Assembly (NCBI RefSeq): GCF_019613955.1
Contig: NZ_CP080443.1
Location: 2,217,001 to 2,281,000, forward strand
Origin: Chryseobacterium sp. LJ668
Lineage (GTDB): Bacteria > Bacteroidota > Bacteroidia > Flavobacteriales > Weeksellaceae
DNA length: 64,000 nt
Direction of reading: 5' to 3'
Part shown: positions 9,719 through 19,013 of the stretch, one piece after another
Numbering within the stretch: position 1 is the stretch's first letter
Layout of the letters: each line of letters opens with the position of its first letter
Made by a program: the position numbers and the translations under genes
The notes under the pieces: generated by a model
Told to the model about the DNA's origin: nothing
Databases searched by the model: none
The model's input: only the letters and a program-made list of their open reading frames with translations

Positions 9719-10264
9719 ATGAAAATAATAGTAACTCCACTACAAGACTGCTACATCATAGAGCCCACAATTTTTGAAGACGAAAGAGGCTATTTTTTTG
9801 AAAAGTATAATGAAAAAAAATTTGAAGAACTTACAGGTATAAACTGTCATTTCGTGCAAGATAATATCTCAAAATCTTCCTTTGGCGTTGTAAGGGGTCT
9901 TCATTTACAGAAAGGAGAACATGCACAGGCAAAATTGGTTTCATGTTTAGAGGGTAACGTCTGGGATGTGGCGGTAGATTTACGTGAAGATTCACCTACA
10001 TTCGGAAAATGGTTCGGAATAGAACTTACTGGTGAGAATAAACTACAATTATATATTCCTCGTGGTTTTGGGCACGGGTTTTCTGTAATTAGTGAAAATG
10101 CTGTTTTCGCTTATAAATGTGACAATTATTATAATAAAGAGTCTGAAGGTAGTATAAAATTCAACGATGAAGACCTGAATATAGATTGGAAATTGAAAGA
10201 AGGAGAGATGATTCTTTCAGAGAAAGATAAGCATTCACCCTCTTTTAAAGATAAAAATTATTAA
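9719..10264 (+). CDS. rfbC: dTDP-4-dehydrorhamnose 3,5-epimerase
   Basis: 181 residues, the normal RmlC length, cupin fold. It converts dTDP-4-dehydro-6-deoxyglucose to dTDP-4-dehydro-L-rhamnose. Family motifs are FEDERGYFFE at the N-terminus, GVVRGLHLQ with the catalytic histidine, VWDVAVDLREDSPTFGKW, and YIPRGFGHGFSV. The partners rfbA, rfbB and rfbD are not in the window and may lie upstream. It is the last gene of the locus and is followed by a terminator. It implies L-rhamnose or a related 6-deoxysugar in the polysaccharide. Confidence 0.95.
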   Translation: MKIIVTPLQDCYIIEPTIFEDERGYFFEKYNEKKFEELTGINCHFVQDNISKSSFGVVRGLHLQKGEHAQAKLVSCLEGNVWDVAVDLREDSPTFGKWFGIELTGENKLQLYIPRGFGHGFSVISENAVFAYKCDNYYNKESEGSIKFNDEDLNIDWKLKEGEMILSEKDKHSPSFKDKNY

Positions 10265-10276
10265 AATTTACCTGAT

Positions 10277-10302
10277 AACCACTTATTAATGAGTGGTTTT
10301 TT
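10277..10302 (+). terminator. Rho-independent terminator after rfbC
   Basis: Inverted repeat AACCACT / AGTGGTT with a short loop, followed by a T run. It closes the polysaccharide operon. Confidence 0.75.
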
Positions 10303-10330
10303 AATGCTTAAGATACAGATTTATATTTTG

Positions 10331-10338
10331 TATCTTTG
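10331..10338 (+). promoter_or_regulatory. -7 promoter element TATCTTTG for rimO
   Basis: Exact TAnnTTTG match 19 bases before the chosen rimO ATG. It overlaps an upstream in-frame TTG, which therefore cannot be the start. Confidence 0.7.
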
Positions 10339-10356
10339 CACACTCAAAATAGAAAG

Positions 10357-11658
10357 ATGCGTACAAAATCTGTAGGAAAGAAGAAAATTAATATTGTAAC
10401 GCTTGGTTGTTCCAAGAATGTTTACGATTCAGAAGTTCTGATGAGCCAGCTTAAAGCCAATGGCAAAGAAGTGGTGCATGAGGACAAAGGAGATATTATA
10501 GTCATTAATACCTGCGGATTTATTGATAACGCGAAAGAAGAATCTATCAATACTATTTTAGAGTACGTTGAAGCTAAAAATAGAGGTGAAGTAGAAAAGG
10601 TTTTTGTTACGGGTTGTCTTTCAGAAAGATATAAGCCAGATTTGATCAGAGAAATTCCTGATGTAGACCAGTATTTCGGAACGAGAGATTTGCCGATTTT
10701 GCTGAAACATTTAGGGGCAGATTACAAACATGAGTTGGTAGGAGAACGATTAACAACAACACCAAAACATTACGCTTACCTCAAAATTTCCGAGGGCTGC
10801 GACAGACCTTGTTCGTTTTGTGCAATTCCTTTGATGAGAGGAGGGCACACTTCAACACCGATTGAAAAACTCGTTAAAGAATCTCAGAAATTGGCAAAAG
10901 TAGGAGTGAAAGAATTGATCTTAATCGCTCAGGATTTGACGTATTACGGTTTAGACATATATAAAAAGAGAGCATTGGGCGAATTGCTAAAAGAATTGGT
11001 AAAAGTCGAAGGAATCGAATGGATTCGTCTGCATTATGCTTTTCCAAGCGGTTTCCCGGAAGATGTTTTAGATATCATCAGAGAAGAGCCGAAAGTGTGT
11101 AACTATATTGATATACCGCTTCAGCATATCAATTCAGATCTGTTAAAGTCGATGAAACGTGGGACAACGCACGAAAAAACAAATGCTCTATTAGATAAAT
11201 TCAGAGAAAAAGTTCCAGATATGGCGATCAGAACGACTTTGATTGTTGGTTATCCGGGTGAAACACAAGAGAGATTTCAGGAACTGAAAGAATGGGTGCG
11301 AACGCAAAAATTCGACAGATTGGGATGCTTTACATATTCTCACGAAGAAAATACGGGAGCTTATGTTTTAGAAGATGATATCCCGCAAGAAGTAAAGGAA
11401 GCCAGGGTAGAAGAGATTATGGAATTGCAGTCACAGATTTCTTGGGAGAAAAATCAAACGAAAATAGGGGAAGTTTTCAAATGTGTTTTTGACAGGAAAG
11501 AAGGAAACTACTTTGTAGGCAGAACAGAATATGATTCGCCTGATGTTGACAATACGGTTTTAGTATCTGCAGAAAATACCTACATTTCTATTGGCGAGTT
11601 TGCCCAGGTCAGAATTACTTCCGCCGAGGAGTTTGACTTATATGGCGAATTAATTTAA
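10357..11658 (+). CDS. rimO: Ribosomal protein S12 methylthiotransferase RimO
   Basis: 433-residue radical-SAM methylthiotransferase that modifies an aspartate of ribosomal protein S12. It carries two Fe-S clusters: the N-terminal UPF0004 cysteines are seen in TLGCSKN (Cys18), NTCGFID (Cys53) and TGCLSE, and the radical-SAM CxxxCxxC in EGCDRPCSFCAIPLMRG. The C-terminus (about 370-433) is a TRAM RNA-binding domain. The RG-GH version after the third SAM cysteine fits RimO rather than MiaB. I start at the ATG at 10357 because the promoter element covers the TTG at 10336. Confidence 0.95.
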   Translation: MRTKSVGKKKINIVTLGCSKNVYDSEVLMSQLKANGKEVVHEDKGDIIVINTCGFIDNAKEESINTILEYVEAKNRGEVEKVFVTGCLSERYKPDLIREIPDVDQYFGTRDLPILLKHLGADYKHELVGERLTTTPKHYAYLKISEGCDRPCSFCAIPLMRGGHTSTPIEKLVKESQKLAKVGVKELILIAQDLTYYGLDIYKKRALGELLKELVKVEGIEWIRLHYAFPSGFPEDVLDIIREEPKVCNYIDIPLQHINSDLLKSMKRGTTHEKTNALLDKFREKVPDMAIRTTLIVGYPGETQERFQELKEWVRTQKFDRLGCFTYSHEENTGAYVLEDDIPQEVKEARVEEIMELQSQISWEKNQTKIGEVFKCVFDRKEGNYFVGRTEYDSPDVDNTVLVSAENTYISIGEFAQVRITSAEEFDLYGELI

Positions 11659-11665
11659 ATAAAAT

Positions 11666-11700
11666 AAAAACCAGTGATTCATTCATTGGTTTTTTGTTTG
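11666..11700 (+). terminator. Rho-independent terminator after rimO
   Basis: Stem AAAAACCA / TGGTTTTT extended by inner pairs to about 12 bp with a five-base loop, followed by more T residues, directly after the rimO stop. Confidence 0.7.
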
Positions 11701-12187
11701 TAATGAAGGGGTGAGTAATTTTTGAAGCCTCTTTATCAACAATTTTATTTTGCGAAATCTGCAGCTTCTTGATTTTTAATATTTCAGATCTAATTTTTAT
11801 AGAATTTCAGCATAGTAGTATTTTTATTACAAATTTTTCTTTCCGTAGTATTTAACGAGAAGTTTTACTACGCGATTCAACATCTGCTGTTTTAAATTTG
11901 GCAAAAGATTTTTCAGATTATTTCTTGAAATTTGATTTATTACAGGTATAATTTAGCAAAATCACAATTTTTTAAATATTTGATATTTAGATAGTTAAGA
12001 AATAAATCAGTCTCTAAAGGGGCTTAAAGCAGTTAAATCTATTAACTTTTAAGTGTTTTTTTTAACGTATTTTAACATAGTCACTTAAAACCCCTGATAA
12101 TAGGAAGTTACGATATCGTTTAAGAAATTTTTAACTTTTAATTAAGATTTGTTAACGTTTAAAATAGGTGAGTAAAAAGTTTCAGTT
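11701..12187 (+). other. AT-rich intergenic region upstream of the RlpA-like gene
   Basis: About 490 bases without a plausible gene. It contains a small inverted repeat CGTAGTA (11844-11850) / TACTACG (11866-11872) and a perfect 9-bp inverted repeat TTTTAAGTG (12047-12055) / CACTTAAAA (12082-12090). The motif GTTAA/TTAAC is scattered repeatedly from about 12030 to 12165. This could be a regulator-binding or structured leader region; no factor can be named. Confidence 0.5.
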
Positions 12188-12195
12188 TACTTTTG
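12188..12195 (+). promoter_or_regulatory. -7 promoter element TACTTTTG
   Basis: Exact TAnnTTTG match, 27 bases before the ATG of the RlpA-like gene. Confidence 0.65.
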
Positions 12196-12221
12196 CCCTG
12201 TCAAACAAATAAAAGTTCAAA

Positions 12222-12593
12222 ATGATGAAAAGATTCATTCTCGTAATCATAATGATGATTTCAACACTAGGTATTTATTCTTTCAAGAACAATGCCGAAG
12301 ATGCGAAGAAAACAAGTTATGCGTCGTATTACCACGACAAGTTTAATGGTAAAAAAACTGCAAGCGGAGAAGTTTTTAGTAATTCAAAATTAACCGCAGC
12401 GCACAGAACGCTTCCTTTTGGGACCGAGATTAAGGTAACCAATCTGAACAATGGAGAAGAGGTAATTGTAACGATTAATGATAGAGGCCCTTTCCATTCA
12501 TCAAGAGCATTAGATATGTCTAAAGCTGCGTTCGATGAAATTGGGGGTACACGCAAAGGTATCATCCCCGTAGAGTACGAAATTGTCGATTAA
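12222..12593 (+). CDS. RlpA-like double-psi beta-barrel protein
   Basis: 123-residue exported protein: signal peptide at about 1-22, then one RlpA-type double-psi beta-barrel. Family landmarks are SYASYYHDKFNGKKTASGE, KLTAAHRTLPFGT, VKVTNL-like IKVTNLNNG, and NDRGPFHSSRALDMSKAAF with the conserved catalytic-type DRGPF. RlpA proteins are septal lytic transglycosylases or peptidoglycan-binding proteins; this short form lacks the SPOR domain of the E. coli protein. The ATG at 12225 is an equally possible start. A long hairpin terminator follows. Confidence 0.85.
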   Translation: MMKRFILVIIMMISTLGIYSFKNNAEDAKKTSYASYYHDKFNGKKTASGEVFSNSKLTAAHRTLPFGTEIKVTNLNNGEEVIVTINDRGPFHSSRALDMSKAAFDEIGGTRKGIIPVEYEIVD

Positions 12594-12610
12594 ATTTAAT
12601 ACGATTCTTA

Positions 12611-12653
12611 AAACTAAATAAAGCCAGCTGATTCAGCTGGCTTTATTTAGTTT
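12611..12653. terminator. Bidirectional terminator between rlpA-like gene and xth
   Basis: Perfect inverted repeat of about 20 bp centred near 12631, including AAAGCCAGCTGA / TCAGCTGGCTTT, flanked by A-rich and T-rich ends. It sits between two convergent genes and touches the xth stop codon. Confidence 0.85.
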
Positions 12654-13417
12654 TAGAGATCTACTTCTAGCATCGCAGGACAGTGGTCAGAATGCACTGC
12701 TTCTTTTAATATAACAGCTCGTGAAAGTTTGTCTTTTAGAGAATACGAAGCGAAGTTGTAATCTAGTCTCCATCCCTTATTATTGGCTCTCGAATTTTGT
12801 CGGTAACTCCACCAGGTATAGTTTCCGGGTTGATTATTAAAAAATCTGAAACTGTCTATTAGTTCACATTCTTCGATGAAATTGGTCATCCATTCTCTTT
12901 CCATTGGTAAAAAGCCTGAAGTATTTTTTAAACCAACCGGATTATGAATATCAATCGCTTCGTGACATATATTGAAATCTCCGGATATAATGAGATTCGG
13001 AATCTCTCTCTTCAGATTTTTAATGTATGCTAAAAAGTCATGACAGAACTGCATTTTAAATTCCAACCTGTCAATATTCGATGCAGACGGAACATACACT
13101 GAGATCACAGAATATCCTTCGAAGTCAGCTCGGATGATTCTTCCTTCGTTATCATAGCTCTCAATTCCGCAGCCGTATTCCACATGATGAGGTTTTATTT
13201 TGGAGGCAATTCCGACACCGCTATAGCCTTTTCGTATTGCCGAATGCCAATAACTGTAATATCCTATTTTTTCAAGACTTTCGATGTCGATCTGGTCGTT
13301 TCCGGCTTTGCTTTCCTGAATGCAGATCATGTCCGGATCAGCAGTTTTCAACCATCCGAGAAAATCTTTTGTAAAAGCAGCTCTTATCCCGTTGACGTTG
13401 TAGGTGATTAATTTCAT
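12653..13417 (-). CDS. xth: Exodeoxyribonuclease III (AP endonuclease)
   Basis: 254-residue Mg-dependent endonuclease/exonuclease/phosphatase-family enzyme for base excision repair, cutting at abasic sites. Motifs are TYNVNGIRAA at the N-terminus, CIQESKAG with the metal-binding glutamate, VYVPSA, ISGDFNICHE with the catalytic Asp/Asn pair, WRLDYNFAS and the final SDHCP with the catalytic histidine. The length is normal for the ExoA/Xth group. It is convergent with the RlpA-like gene and lies downstream of porX, separated by a terminator. Confidence 0.94.
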   Translation of the reverse strand: MKLITYNVNGIRAAFTKDFLGWLKTADPDMICIQESKAGNDQIDIESLEKIGYYSYWHSAIRKGYSGVGIASKIKPHHVEYGCGIESYDNEGRIIRADFEGYSVISVYVPSASNIDRLEFKMQFCHDFLAYIKNLKREIPNLIISGDFNICHEAIDIHNPVGLKNTSGFLPMEREWMTNFIEECELIDSFRFFNNQPGNYTWWSYRQNSRANNKGWRLDYNFASYSLKDKLSRAVILKEAVHSDHCPAMLEVDL

Positions 13418-13430
13418 GATTCAAAAATAT

Positions 13431-13470
13431 AAAAAATCGGGCGGAAAAAATCGAAGATTTTTTCCGCCCG
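13431..13470 (-). terminator. Rho-independent terminator after porX
   Basis: 15-bp perfect inverted repeat CGGGCGGAAAAAATC / GATTTTTTCCGCCCG with a three-base loop, followed on the minus strand by a T run. It is unusually GC-rich at its base for this genome and separates porX from xth. Confidence 0.8.
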
Positions 13471-13498
13471 AGCCCAAAATAATAAACTATGAAAAAAA

Positions 13499-15043
13499 CT
13501 ATTTAGGTTCTAAAATACTGATTGGGATAATGCATTCCTCTAAAGAAATTCCACCGTGTTGATAGGTTTCTTTATAATAATTAACGAAATGATTATAATT
13601 TTTCGGATACGCTAAAAATATATTGTTTTTTGCAAAAATATATTTCGAACTTAAATTTCCTTTAGGTAAAAATATTTTCTCGGGATTGGTTACTGCCCAA
13701 ACATCTTTATCATCGTACGTCAAACTTTTCCCTGTTTTGTAACGGATGTTTGTTGAGGTTTCTCTGTCTCCTACAACACGGCTTGGTTTTTTTACATAAA
13801 CGGTTCCGTGGTCGGTCGTGATAACCAGTTTGTAACCGCTTTCAGCAGCAAGTTTGATAATTTTAAGTAAAGATGAATTTTCAAACCAGTTAGATGTCAG
13901 AGAACGGAACGTTTTGTCATCTCTGATCAGCTGGTCAACAATATGATTATCCGTTTTTGCATGCGAAAGAATATCAATAAAATTGTAAACAATCACCAGA
14001 AGATCATTGTTTTTATGCTGATTAAAATCTTCGTAAATCTTCTTCTCAAAATCGGCATTGAGAACTTTCAGATATTTCATCGATTTAGAATTTAAACCGA
14101 TCCTTTTCATCTGATCTTCTAAAAAGTCACGCTCATATTCATTTTTATTTCCGTCTTCATTATCATTAAACCATTTGTCAGGAAAACGCTTTTCTATCTC
14201 TGATGGAAGCATACCTGCAAAAAACGAGTTTCTCGCATATTGCGTAGCGGTCGGAAGAATACTGTAATAATAATCTTCTGAGACTTTGTTGTAATATTTG
14301 GTAAATAAAGGTTCGATTACTTTCCACTGATCATATCTTAAATTGTCTACCATCAGCAAAAGAACTTTATCTTTTTCCACTTCAGGTTTCACTTTGTCTC
14401 GGAATAAAGTATGGCTCATCAACGGTTTGTCATTGCCATTCAGCCATTCCTCGTAATTGTTTTCAATAAATTTTGCAAACTGTATATTGGCTTCTTCTTT
14501 TTGAGACTGCAGCAAATCGGCAAATTCGTTATCTGCAACTTTATCAAATTTCAGCTCCCAGTTGACTATCTTTTTATAATATTCAGCCCAGTCCTGATAC
14601 GTTTTCAAATAAGAAAGCTCCATAGAAAGATTTCTGAATTCCTGCTGATATTGAAGAATAGTCTTTTGCTCGACAAGGTTATCCTGCTGAAGATTCTTTT
14701 TTAATGATAATAAAATTTGATTCGGATTTACCGGTTTCAAAATATAATCTGCAATCTGAGAACCAATTGCCTCTTCCATGATATGTTCTTCTTCACTTTT
14801 TGTCACCATTACAATTTTCAGAGAGATGTCTTTCTCTTTAATCATAGGGATGGCCTCAAGACCGGAAATTCCTGGCATATTTTCATCGATAAGCGTCAAT
14901 GCAAATTTTTCTGAATCGATCAGTTCTAAAGCCTCATTCACGTTATTTACGGGAGTTACATGGTATCCCTTTTTTTCTAAAAATACGATATGAGGTTTAA
15001 GCAAATCTATTTCATCATCGATCCATAATATTTTTTCTGACAT
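13499..15043 (-). CDS. porX: T9SS response regulator PorX (receiver + PglZ domain)
   Basis: 514-residue two-domain regulator of the type IX secretion system. The N-terminal receiver domain (1-120) has the acidic pair Asp9/Asp10, the phosphoacceptor Asp53 in LIDENMPG, Thr81 and Lys103 in ILKPV. The remainder is a PglZ-type alkaline-phosphatase-superfamily domain with LLLMVDNLRYDQW and ITTDHGT, which hold metal ligands. In Porphyromonas and Flavobacterium PorX works with the PorY kinase and an ECF sigma factor to turn on T9SS genes. PglZ also occurs in BREX defence, but the fused receiver makes PorX the clear call. PorY is not in the window. Confidence 0.93.
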   Translation of the reverse strand: MSEKILWIDDEIDLLKPHIVFLEKKGYHVTPVNNVNEALELIDSEKFALTLIDENMPGISGLEAIPMIKEKDISLKIVMVTKSEEEHIMEEAIGSQIADYILKPVNPNQILLSLKKNLQQDNLVEQKTILQYQQEFRNLSMELSYLKTYQDWAEYYKKIVNWELKFDKVADNEFADLLQSQKEEANIQFAKFIENNYEEWLNGNDKPLMSHTLFRDKVKPEVEKDKVLLLMVDNLRYDQWKVIEPLFTKYYNKVSEDYYYSILPTATQYARNSFFAGMLPSEIEKRFPDKWFNDNEDGNKNEYERDFLEDQMKRIGLNSKSMKYLKVLNADFEKKIYEDFNQHKNNDLLVIVYNFIDILSHAKTDNHIVDQLIRDDKTFRSLTSNWFENSSLLKIIKLAAESGYKLVITTDHGTVYVKKPSRVVGDRETSTNIRYKTGKSLTYDDKDVWAVTNPEKIFLPKGNLSSKYIFAKNNIFLAYPKNYNHFVNYYKETYQHGGISLEECIIPISILEPK

Positions 15044-15269
15044 AAAAGTATAATTTTTCTAGTATTATTGTATCAAAACTGTAACCAAAATACCTTTATA
15101 AAACCCAAATTGTAGCCTTCAAAAGTTAAATCTTAGTTAAAGGATTTTTTCTATTATATTTATAAAATGTGGTATGAAGATAGGCTAAAAACTTCAGTTC
15201 TGGAAGCGTTATTAATAAAAATTCATTCTATTAAATTTTGCAATTTTCGTCGGATTCACTTTAATACCT

Positions 15270-15277
15270 TAATTTTG
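15270..15277 (+). promoter_or_regulatory. -7 promoter element TAATTTTG
   Basis: Exact TAnnTTTG match, 21 bases before the ATG of the HD-domain gene. Confidence 0.7.
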
Positions 15278-15297
15278 CAATTTCACAGTGTATTTCT

Positions 15298-16503
15298 ATG
15301 CAAAACAAGCTTAAAATTATCAACGATCCCGTTCACGGTTTTATAAAAATCCCTCACGAGATTTTATTTGATATTATAGAACATCCTTATTTTCAGAGAT
15401 TAAGAAGGATTTCGCAAACCGGACTATTAAATTTAATTTTTCCAGGGGCCACGCATACAAGATTTCATCATGCTTTGGGTGCAATGCATCTGATGTTTAC
15501 TGCCTTGGAAACTTTAAAGCAAAAAGGAATTCAGATTTCAGAAGAGGAGGAGAAAGGGGCGATGCTCGCAATTTTGATGCATGATATCGGTCACGGTCCA
15601 TTTTCTCATGCATTGGAAAATATGTTGATGGACGATTGGCATCACGAAAATCTTTCATTATTATTAATGAACAGATTGAATGATGAGTTTAATGGCCAAT
15701 TATCAACAGCGATAGAAATGTTTCAGGGAAAATACCAGAGGAAATTTTTCAATCAGTTGATCAGTTCACAATTAGATGTCGACCGGTTGGATTATCTAAA
15801 AAGGGACAGCTTTTTCACAGGGGTTTCGGAAGGAAATGTGAATACCGAAAGAATTATATCGATGATGAATGTCTGTGAAAATGAATTGGTTATTGATGCC
15901 AAAGGTGTTTATTCTATTGAAAATTTTCTCACAGCAAGAATGTTTATGTACTGGCAGGTATATTATCACAAAACATCAGCATTGGCAGAATTTATTTTGG
16001 TTAAAATTTTACAGAGAGCAAAATATCTGGCTTTACAGGGTGTAGATCTACCAGCAACCGACAATTTAAAATACTTTCTGAATCGTGAAAAAAGTAAAGA
16101 AACTCACGAAGATGTAGAGAGGTTTACTCAAATGGATGATAATGATATTATCCATGCTATGAAATTGTGGCAGACTTCAGATGATTTTATTCTGTCATAC
16201 TGGTGTAAGTGTGTGATTCAGAGAAATCTTCCAAAAACCATTATTTCTTCCCAGCCATTCACCCGGGAATTTGTTGAGGAAAAAATCAAAAGCACCAATG
16301 AATTTTTAGGAATAAGCAATGCCCACGAGCTTGTATATGAAATCGAAAGAAGCCTGCTGCCTTATAATTCCGAAAAACAGCCTATTTATTTATTACAGAA
16401 AAGTGGTAAAGTTTTAAGACTTGAAGAATCTGAAGATCAGCTTTTATCGGGTCTTATAAGTAGCAAAACGACACGGTATATCCTTACTTTTCCAAGATTT
16501 TAA
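15298..16503 (+). CDS. HD-domain phosphohydrolase (dGTPase-like)
   Basis: 401-residue cytoplasmic protein of the HD superfamily, YdhJ/SAMHD1-like group. The N-terminus KIINDPVHGFIKIP is typical of this group. Metal-binding residues are seen in TRFHHALGAMH, LMHDIGHGPFSH (the HD pair) and SSQLDVDRLDYL (distal Asp). Relatives hydrolyse deoxynucleoside triphosphates, but the substrate here is not known. It is divergent from porX and directly upstream of the lipid A cluster, where lpxD has its own promoter element. Confidence 0.85.
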   Translation: MQNKLKIINDPVHGFIKIPHEILFDIIEHPYFQRLRRISQTGLLNLIFPGATHTRFHHALGAMHLMFTALETLKQKGIQISEEEEKGAMLAILMHDIGHGPFSHALENMLMDDWHHENLSLLLMNRLNDEFNGQLSTAIEMFQGKYQRKFFNQLISSQLDVDRLDYLKRDSFFTGVSEGNVNTERIISMMNVCENELVIDAKGVYSIENFLTARMFMYWQVYYHKTSALAEFILVKILQRAKYLALQGVDLPATDNLKYFLNREKSKETHEDVERFTQMDDNDIIHAMKLWQTSDDFILSYWCKCVIQRNLPKTIISSQPFTREFVEEKIKSTNEFLGISNAHELVYEIERSLLPYNSEKQPIYLLQKSGKVLRLEESEDQLLSGLISSKTTRYILTFPRF

Positions 16504-16577
16504 TGACAGATAATCTTAAAGAATACTAAAATCTCTATTCCTCAAACTAAAAAATGTTGGTGAATAATAGAATTTGT

Positions 16578-16585
16578 TATCTTTG
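16578..16585 (+). promoter_or_regulatory. -7 promoter element TATCTTTG directly before lpxD
   Basis: Exact TAnnTTTG match ending only six bases before the lpxD ATG at 16592, so transcription would begin at or next to the start codon (a leaderless or nearly leaderless mRNA). Confidence 0.7.
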
Positions 16586-16591
16586 CAGAAT

Positions 16592-17623
16592 ATGGAATTC
16601 ACAGCTTCGCAAATTGCGAGTTTTATTGACGGAAAAATTATAGGTGACGAAAATGCACTTATTACAGGAGTTTCACCTATAGAAAGTGGAGAAACAGGGC
16701 ATCTTTCTTTTATTGCCCAAGAACGTTTTTCACACTATTTAGATACTTCAAACTGTTCTGTTCTTATAGTTTCAGAAGATATTTTAGCCAAAGACATTTA
16801 CAACCAGACAATTATTGCCGTAAAAGATGCTTATCTTTCTTTTCAGGTTCTGATGAATTTGTATCAGGAAATGCAGGGAAGAAAAGAAGGTGTTGAAGAT
16901 GGCGCTTCTATTCATGAAACTGCTGTTATAGGGGAAAAAGCTTATGTCGGAGCATTTACTTATATTTCTGAAAAAGCTAAAATTGGGGAGGGATCACAGA
17001 TTTATCCTCAGGTTTACATAGGAAAAGGAGTTAAAATCGGTAAAAACTGTAAAATTGACAGTGGTGCAAGAATTTACGATTATTGTATCATTGGTGATAA
17101 TTGTGTGATTCATTCCAACACTGTGATTGGTGGAGACGGTTTTGGTTTTCAGCCGACTGCCGAAGGTTTCAAAAAAATTCCTCAATTGGGGAACGTAATT
17201 ATTGAAGATGACGTGGAAATTGGCTCAAACTGCAGTATAGACAGGGCCACCATCGGGTCAACCACCATCGGAAAAGGAACTAAAATTGATAATTTGATTC
17301 AGATTGCACATAATGTAAAAATCGGTCAGAATAATGTAATTGCCTCGCAGACAGGGATTGCAGGTTCTACAATCGTTGGTGACTGGAACCAGATTGGCGG
17401 TCAGGTCGGCATCGTAGGACATATCAAAATAGGAAGCCAAGTGAAGATTCAGGCCCAAAGTGGTGTCAATACTCATGTGAATGATAAAGAAACAATGTAT
17501 GGTTCGCCGGCAATCAGCTATAATGACTACCTAAGAAGCTACGTACATTTCAGGAATCTTCCTGGAATTGTAAAAAGAATAAATAATCTTGAGAATAACT
17601 CAAAAGATCATACTAATGAGTGA
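16592..17623 (+). CDS. lpxD: UDP-3-O-acylglucosamine N-acyltransferase LpxD
   Basis: 343-residue lipid A enzyme that adds the N-linked 3-hydroxyacyl chain from acyl-ACP. The N-terminal uridine-binding domain (1-100) is followed by a left-handed beta-helix of hexapeptide repeats and a C-terminal helix. The catalytic histidine is His240 in QIAHNVKIG, and GGDGFGF (180-186) is the family signature. I start at 16592; the upstream in-frame TTG at 16574 lies before the promoter element. It overlaps the next gene by eight bases (ATGAGTGA). Confidence 0.95.
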   Translation: MEFTASQIASFIDGKIIGDENALITGVSPIESGETGHLSFIAQERFSHYLDTSNCSVLIVSEDILAKDIYNQTIIAVKDAYLSFQVLMNLYQEMQGRKEGVEDGASIHETAVIGEKAYVGAFTYISEKAKIGEGSQIYPQVYIGKGVKIGKNCKIDSGARIYDYCIIGDNCVIHSNTVIGGDGFGFQPTAEGFKKIPQLGNVIIEDDVEIGSNCSIDRATIGSTTIGKGTKIDNLIQIAHNVKIGQNNVIASQTGIAGSTIVGDWNQIGGQVGIVGHIKIGSQVKIQAQSGVNTHVNDKETMYGSPAISYNDYLRSYVHFRNLPGIVKRINNLENNSKDHTNE

Positions 17624-19013
17624 TATGCAAAAAACACTTCAGGAAGAGGTTACTCTATCCGGAATTGGCCTTCATACTGGTAAAGAAGTAAAATTGACCA
17701 TCAAACCTGCCAAAGAAAATACAGGCTTTGTTTTTGTAAGAACAGATTTGGAGGGTCATCCTCAGGTCGAAGCTGATGTAAACTATGTTGTAGCAACTGA
17801 AAGAGGAACTACTTTAGAAAAATTAGGCGTAAAGATCAATACTTGTGAACACCTTTTAGCAGCTTTGGTAGGCTGCGATATTGATAACGCAATTTTGGAA
17901 ATGGATGCTTCTGAAGCTCCAATTTTAGATGGTTCTTCTAAATTTTTCGTAGAAGCAATCGAAAGTGTAGGAATTGTAGAACAGAAAATTGCCAGAGAAT
18001 ATCTGGTGGTAAAAGAAGTTTTAAGCTACAGCGATCCTGCAACCGGTTCAGAAATCACGATTATCCCATCAGATAATTATGAAATTACTACGATGGTAGA
18101 TTTCGGGACTAAAGTTTTAGGAACTCAAAATGCTACCTTAAGAAATATTTCAGAGTTTAAAGAAGAAATATCTTCTGCCAGAACTTTCAGCTTTTTGCAT
18201 GAATTAGAAATGCTTCTGGATCACGGTTTGATTAAAGGAGGTGATATTTCTAATGCGATTGTGTATGTTGATAAAGATCTTACACCTGAAATTACCGAAA
18301 AATTAAAGAAAGCTTTTGGCAAAGATCATGTTTCTATAAGACCAAATGGTATTCTTGATAATTTGACTCTAAATTATCCAAACGAGGCTGCAAGACATAA
18401 ATTATTAGATGTAATTGGTGATTTAGCATTGTGCGGAGTTAAAATAAAAGGTAAAATAATCGCCAATAAGCCGGGACATTTCGTAAATACACAGTTCGCT
18501 AAAAAGCTGAACCGTCAGTGGAAATTACAGAAAAAGAAAAACGTTCCCGATTTTGATTTAACAAAAGAACCTGTATTTGATATTAACGGAATTATGAGAC
18601 TGATGCCTCACCGACCGCCGTTTTTATTAATAGATAAAATTCTTGAATTGTCTGATTCTCATGTGGTCGGTTTAAAGAATGTCACCATGAATGAGCCTTA
18701 CTTTGTAGGTCACTTTCCAAAAGAACCGGTAATGCCTGGAGTTCTACAGGTTGAAGCCTTGGCACAGACAGGAGGTATTTTGGTTTTAGCCAGTGTTCCA
18801 GACCCTGAAAACTATTCCACTTATTTCATTAAAATGGATAAAGTGAAATTCAAGAGAAAAGTAGTTCCCGGTGATACTATGATTTTCAAAATTGAATTGA
18901 TTGAGCCTATCAGAAGAGGTATCGTACATATGCAGGGTTACGGATATGTGGGTGATACAATCGCTGTTGAAGCTGAGCTAATGGCACAGGTTGCAAAAAA
19001 TAAAGTTGAGTAA
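17616..19013 (+). CDS. lpxC/fabZ: Bifunctional LpxC deacetylase / FabZ dehydratase
   Basis: 465-residue fusion, the usual Bacteroidota arrangement. Residues 1-305 are the zinc deacetylase LpxC, the committed step of lipid A synthesis; zinc ligands are His79 in [11 protein letters not shown] and His261 and Asp265 in HKLLDVIGD, with His288 as the catalytic histidine. Residues 320-465 are 3-hydroxyacyl-ACP dehydratase FabZ, with [13 protein letters not shown], His366 in [12 protein letters not shown] and Glu380. The ATG at 17616 overlaps the lpxD stop; the ATG at 17625 is an alternative. The fusion couples lipid A and fatty acid branches that share 3-hydroxyacyl-ACP. Confidence 0.95.
   Translation: MSDMQKTLQEEVTLSGIGLHTGKEVKLTIKPAKENTGFVFVRTDLEGHPQVEADVNYVVATERGTTLEKLGVKINTCEHLLAALVGCDIDNAILEMDASEAPILDGSSKFFVEAIESVGIVEQKIAREYLVVKEVLSYSDPATGSEITIIPSDNYEITTMVDFGTKVLGTQNATLRNISEFKEEISSARTFSFLHELEMLLDHGLIKGGDISNAIVYVDKDLTPEITEKLKKAFGKDHVSIRPNGILDNLTLNYPNEAARHKLLDVIGDLALCGVKIKGKIIANKPGHFVNTQFAKKLNRQWKLQKKKNVPDFDLTKEPVFDINGIMRLMPHRPPFLLIDKILELSDSHVVGLKNVTMNEPYFVGHFPKEPVMPGVLQVEALAQTGGILVLASVPDPENYSTYFIKMDKVKFKRKVVPGDTMIFKIELIEPIRRGIVHMQGYGYVGDTIAVEAELMAQVAKNKVE

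Noticed and set aside
10336..10356. Upstream TTG start for RimO
   Set aside because: It lies inside the promoter element TATCTTTG; the ATG at 10357 is the only sensible start.
13499..14500. PglZ-domain protein as a BREX defence gene
   Set aside because: The PglZ domain is fused to a receiver domain, which is PorX of the type IX secretion system; no other BREX gene is near.
16574..16591. Upstream TTG start for LpxD
   Set aside because: It precedes the promoter element at 16578-16585 and adds residues absent from the family.
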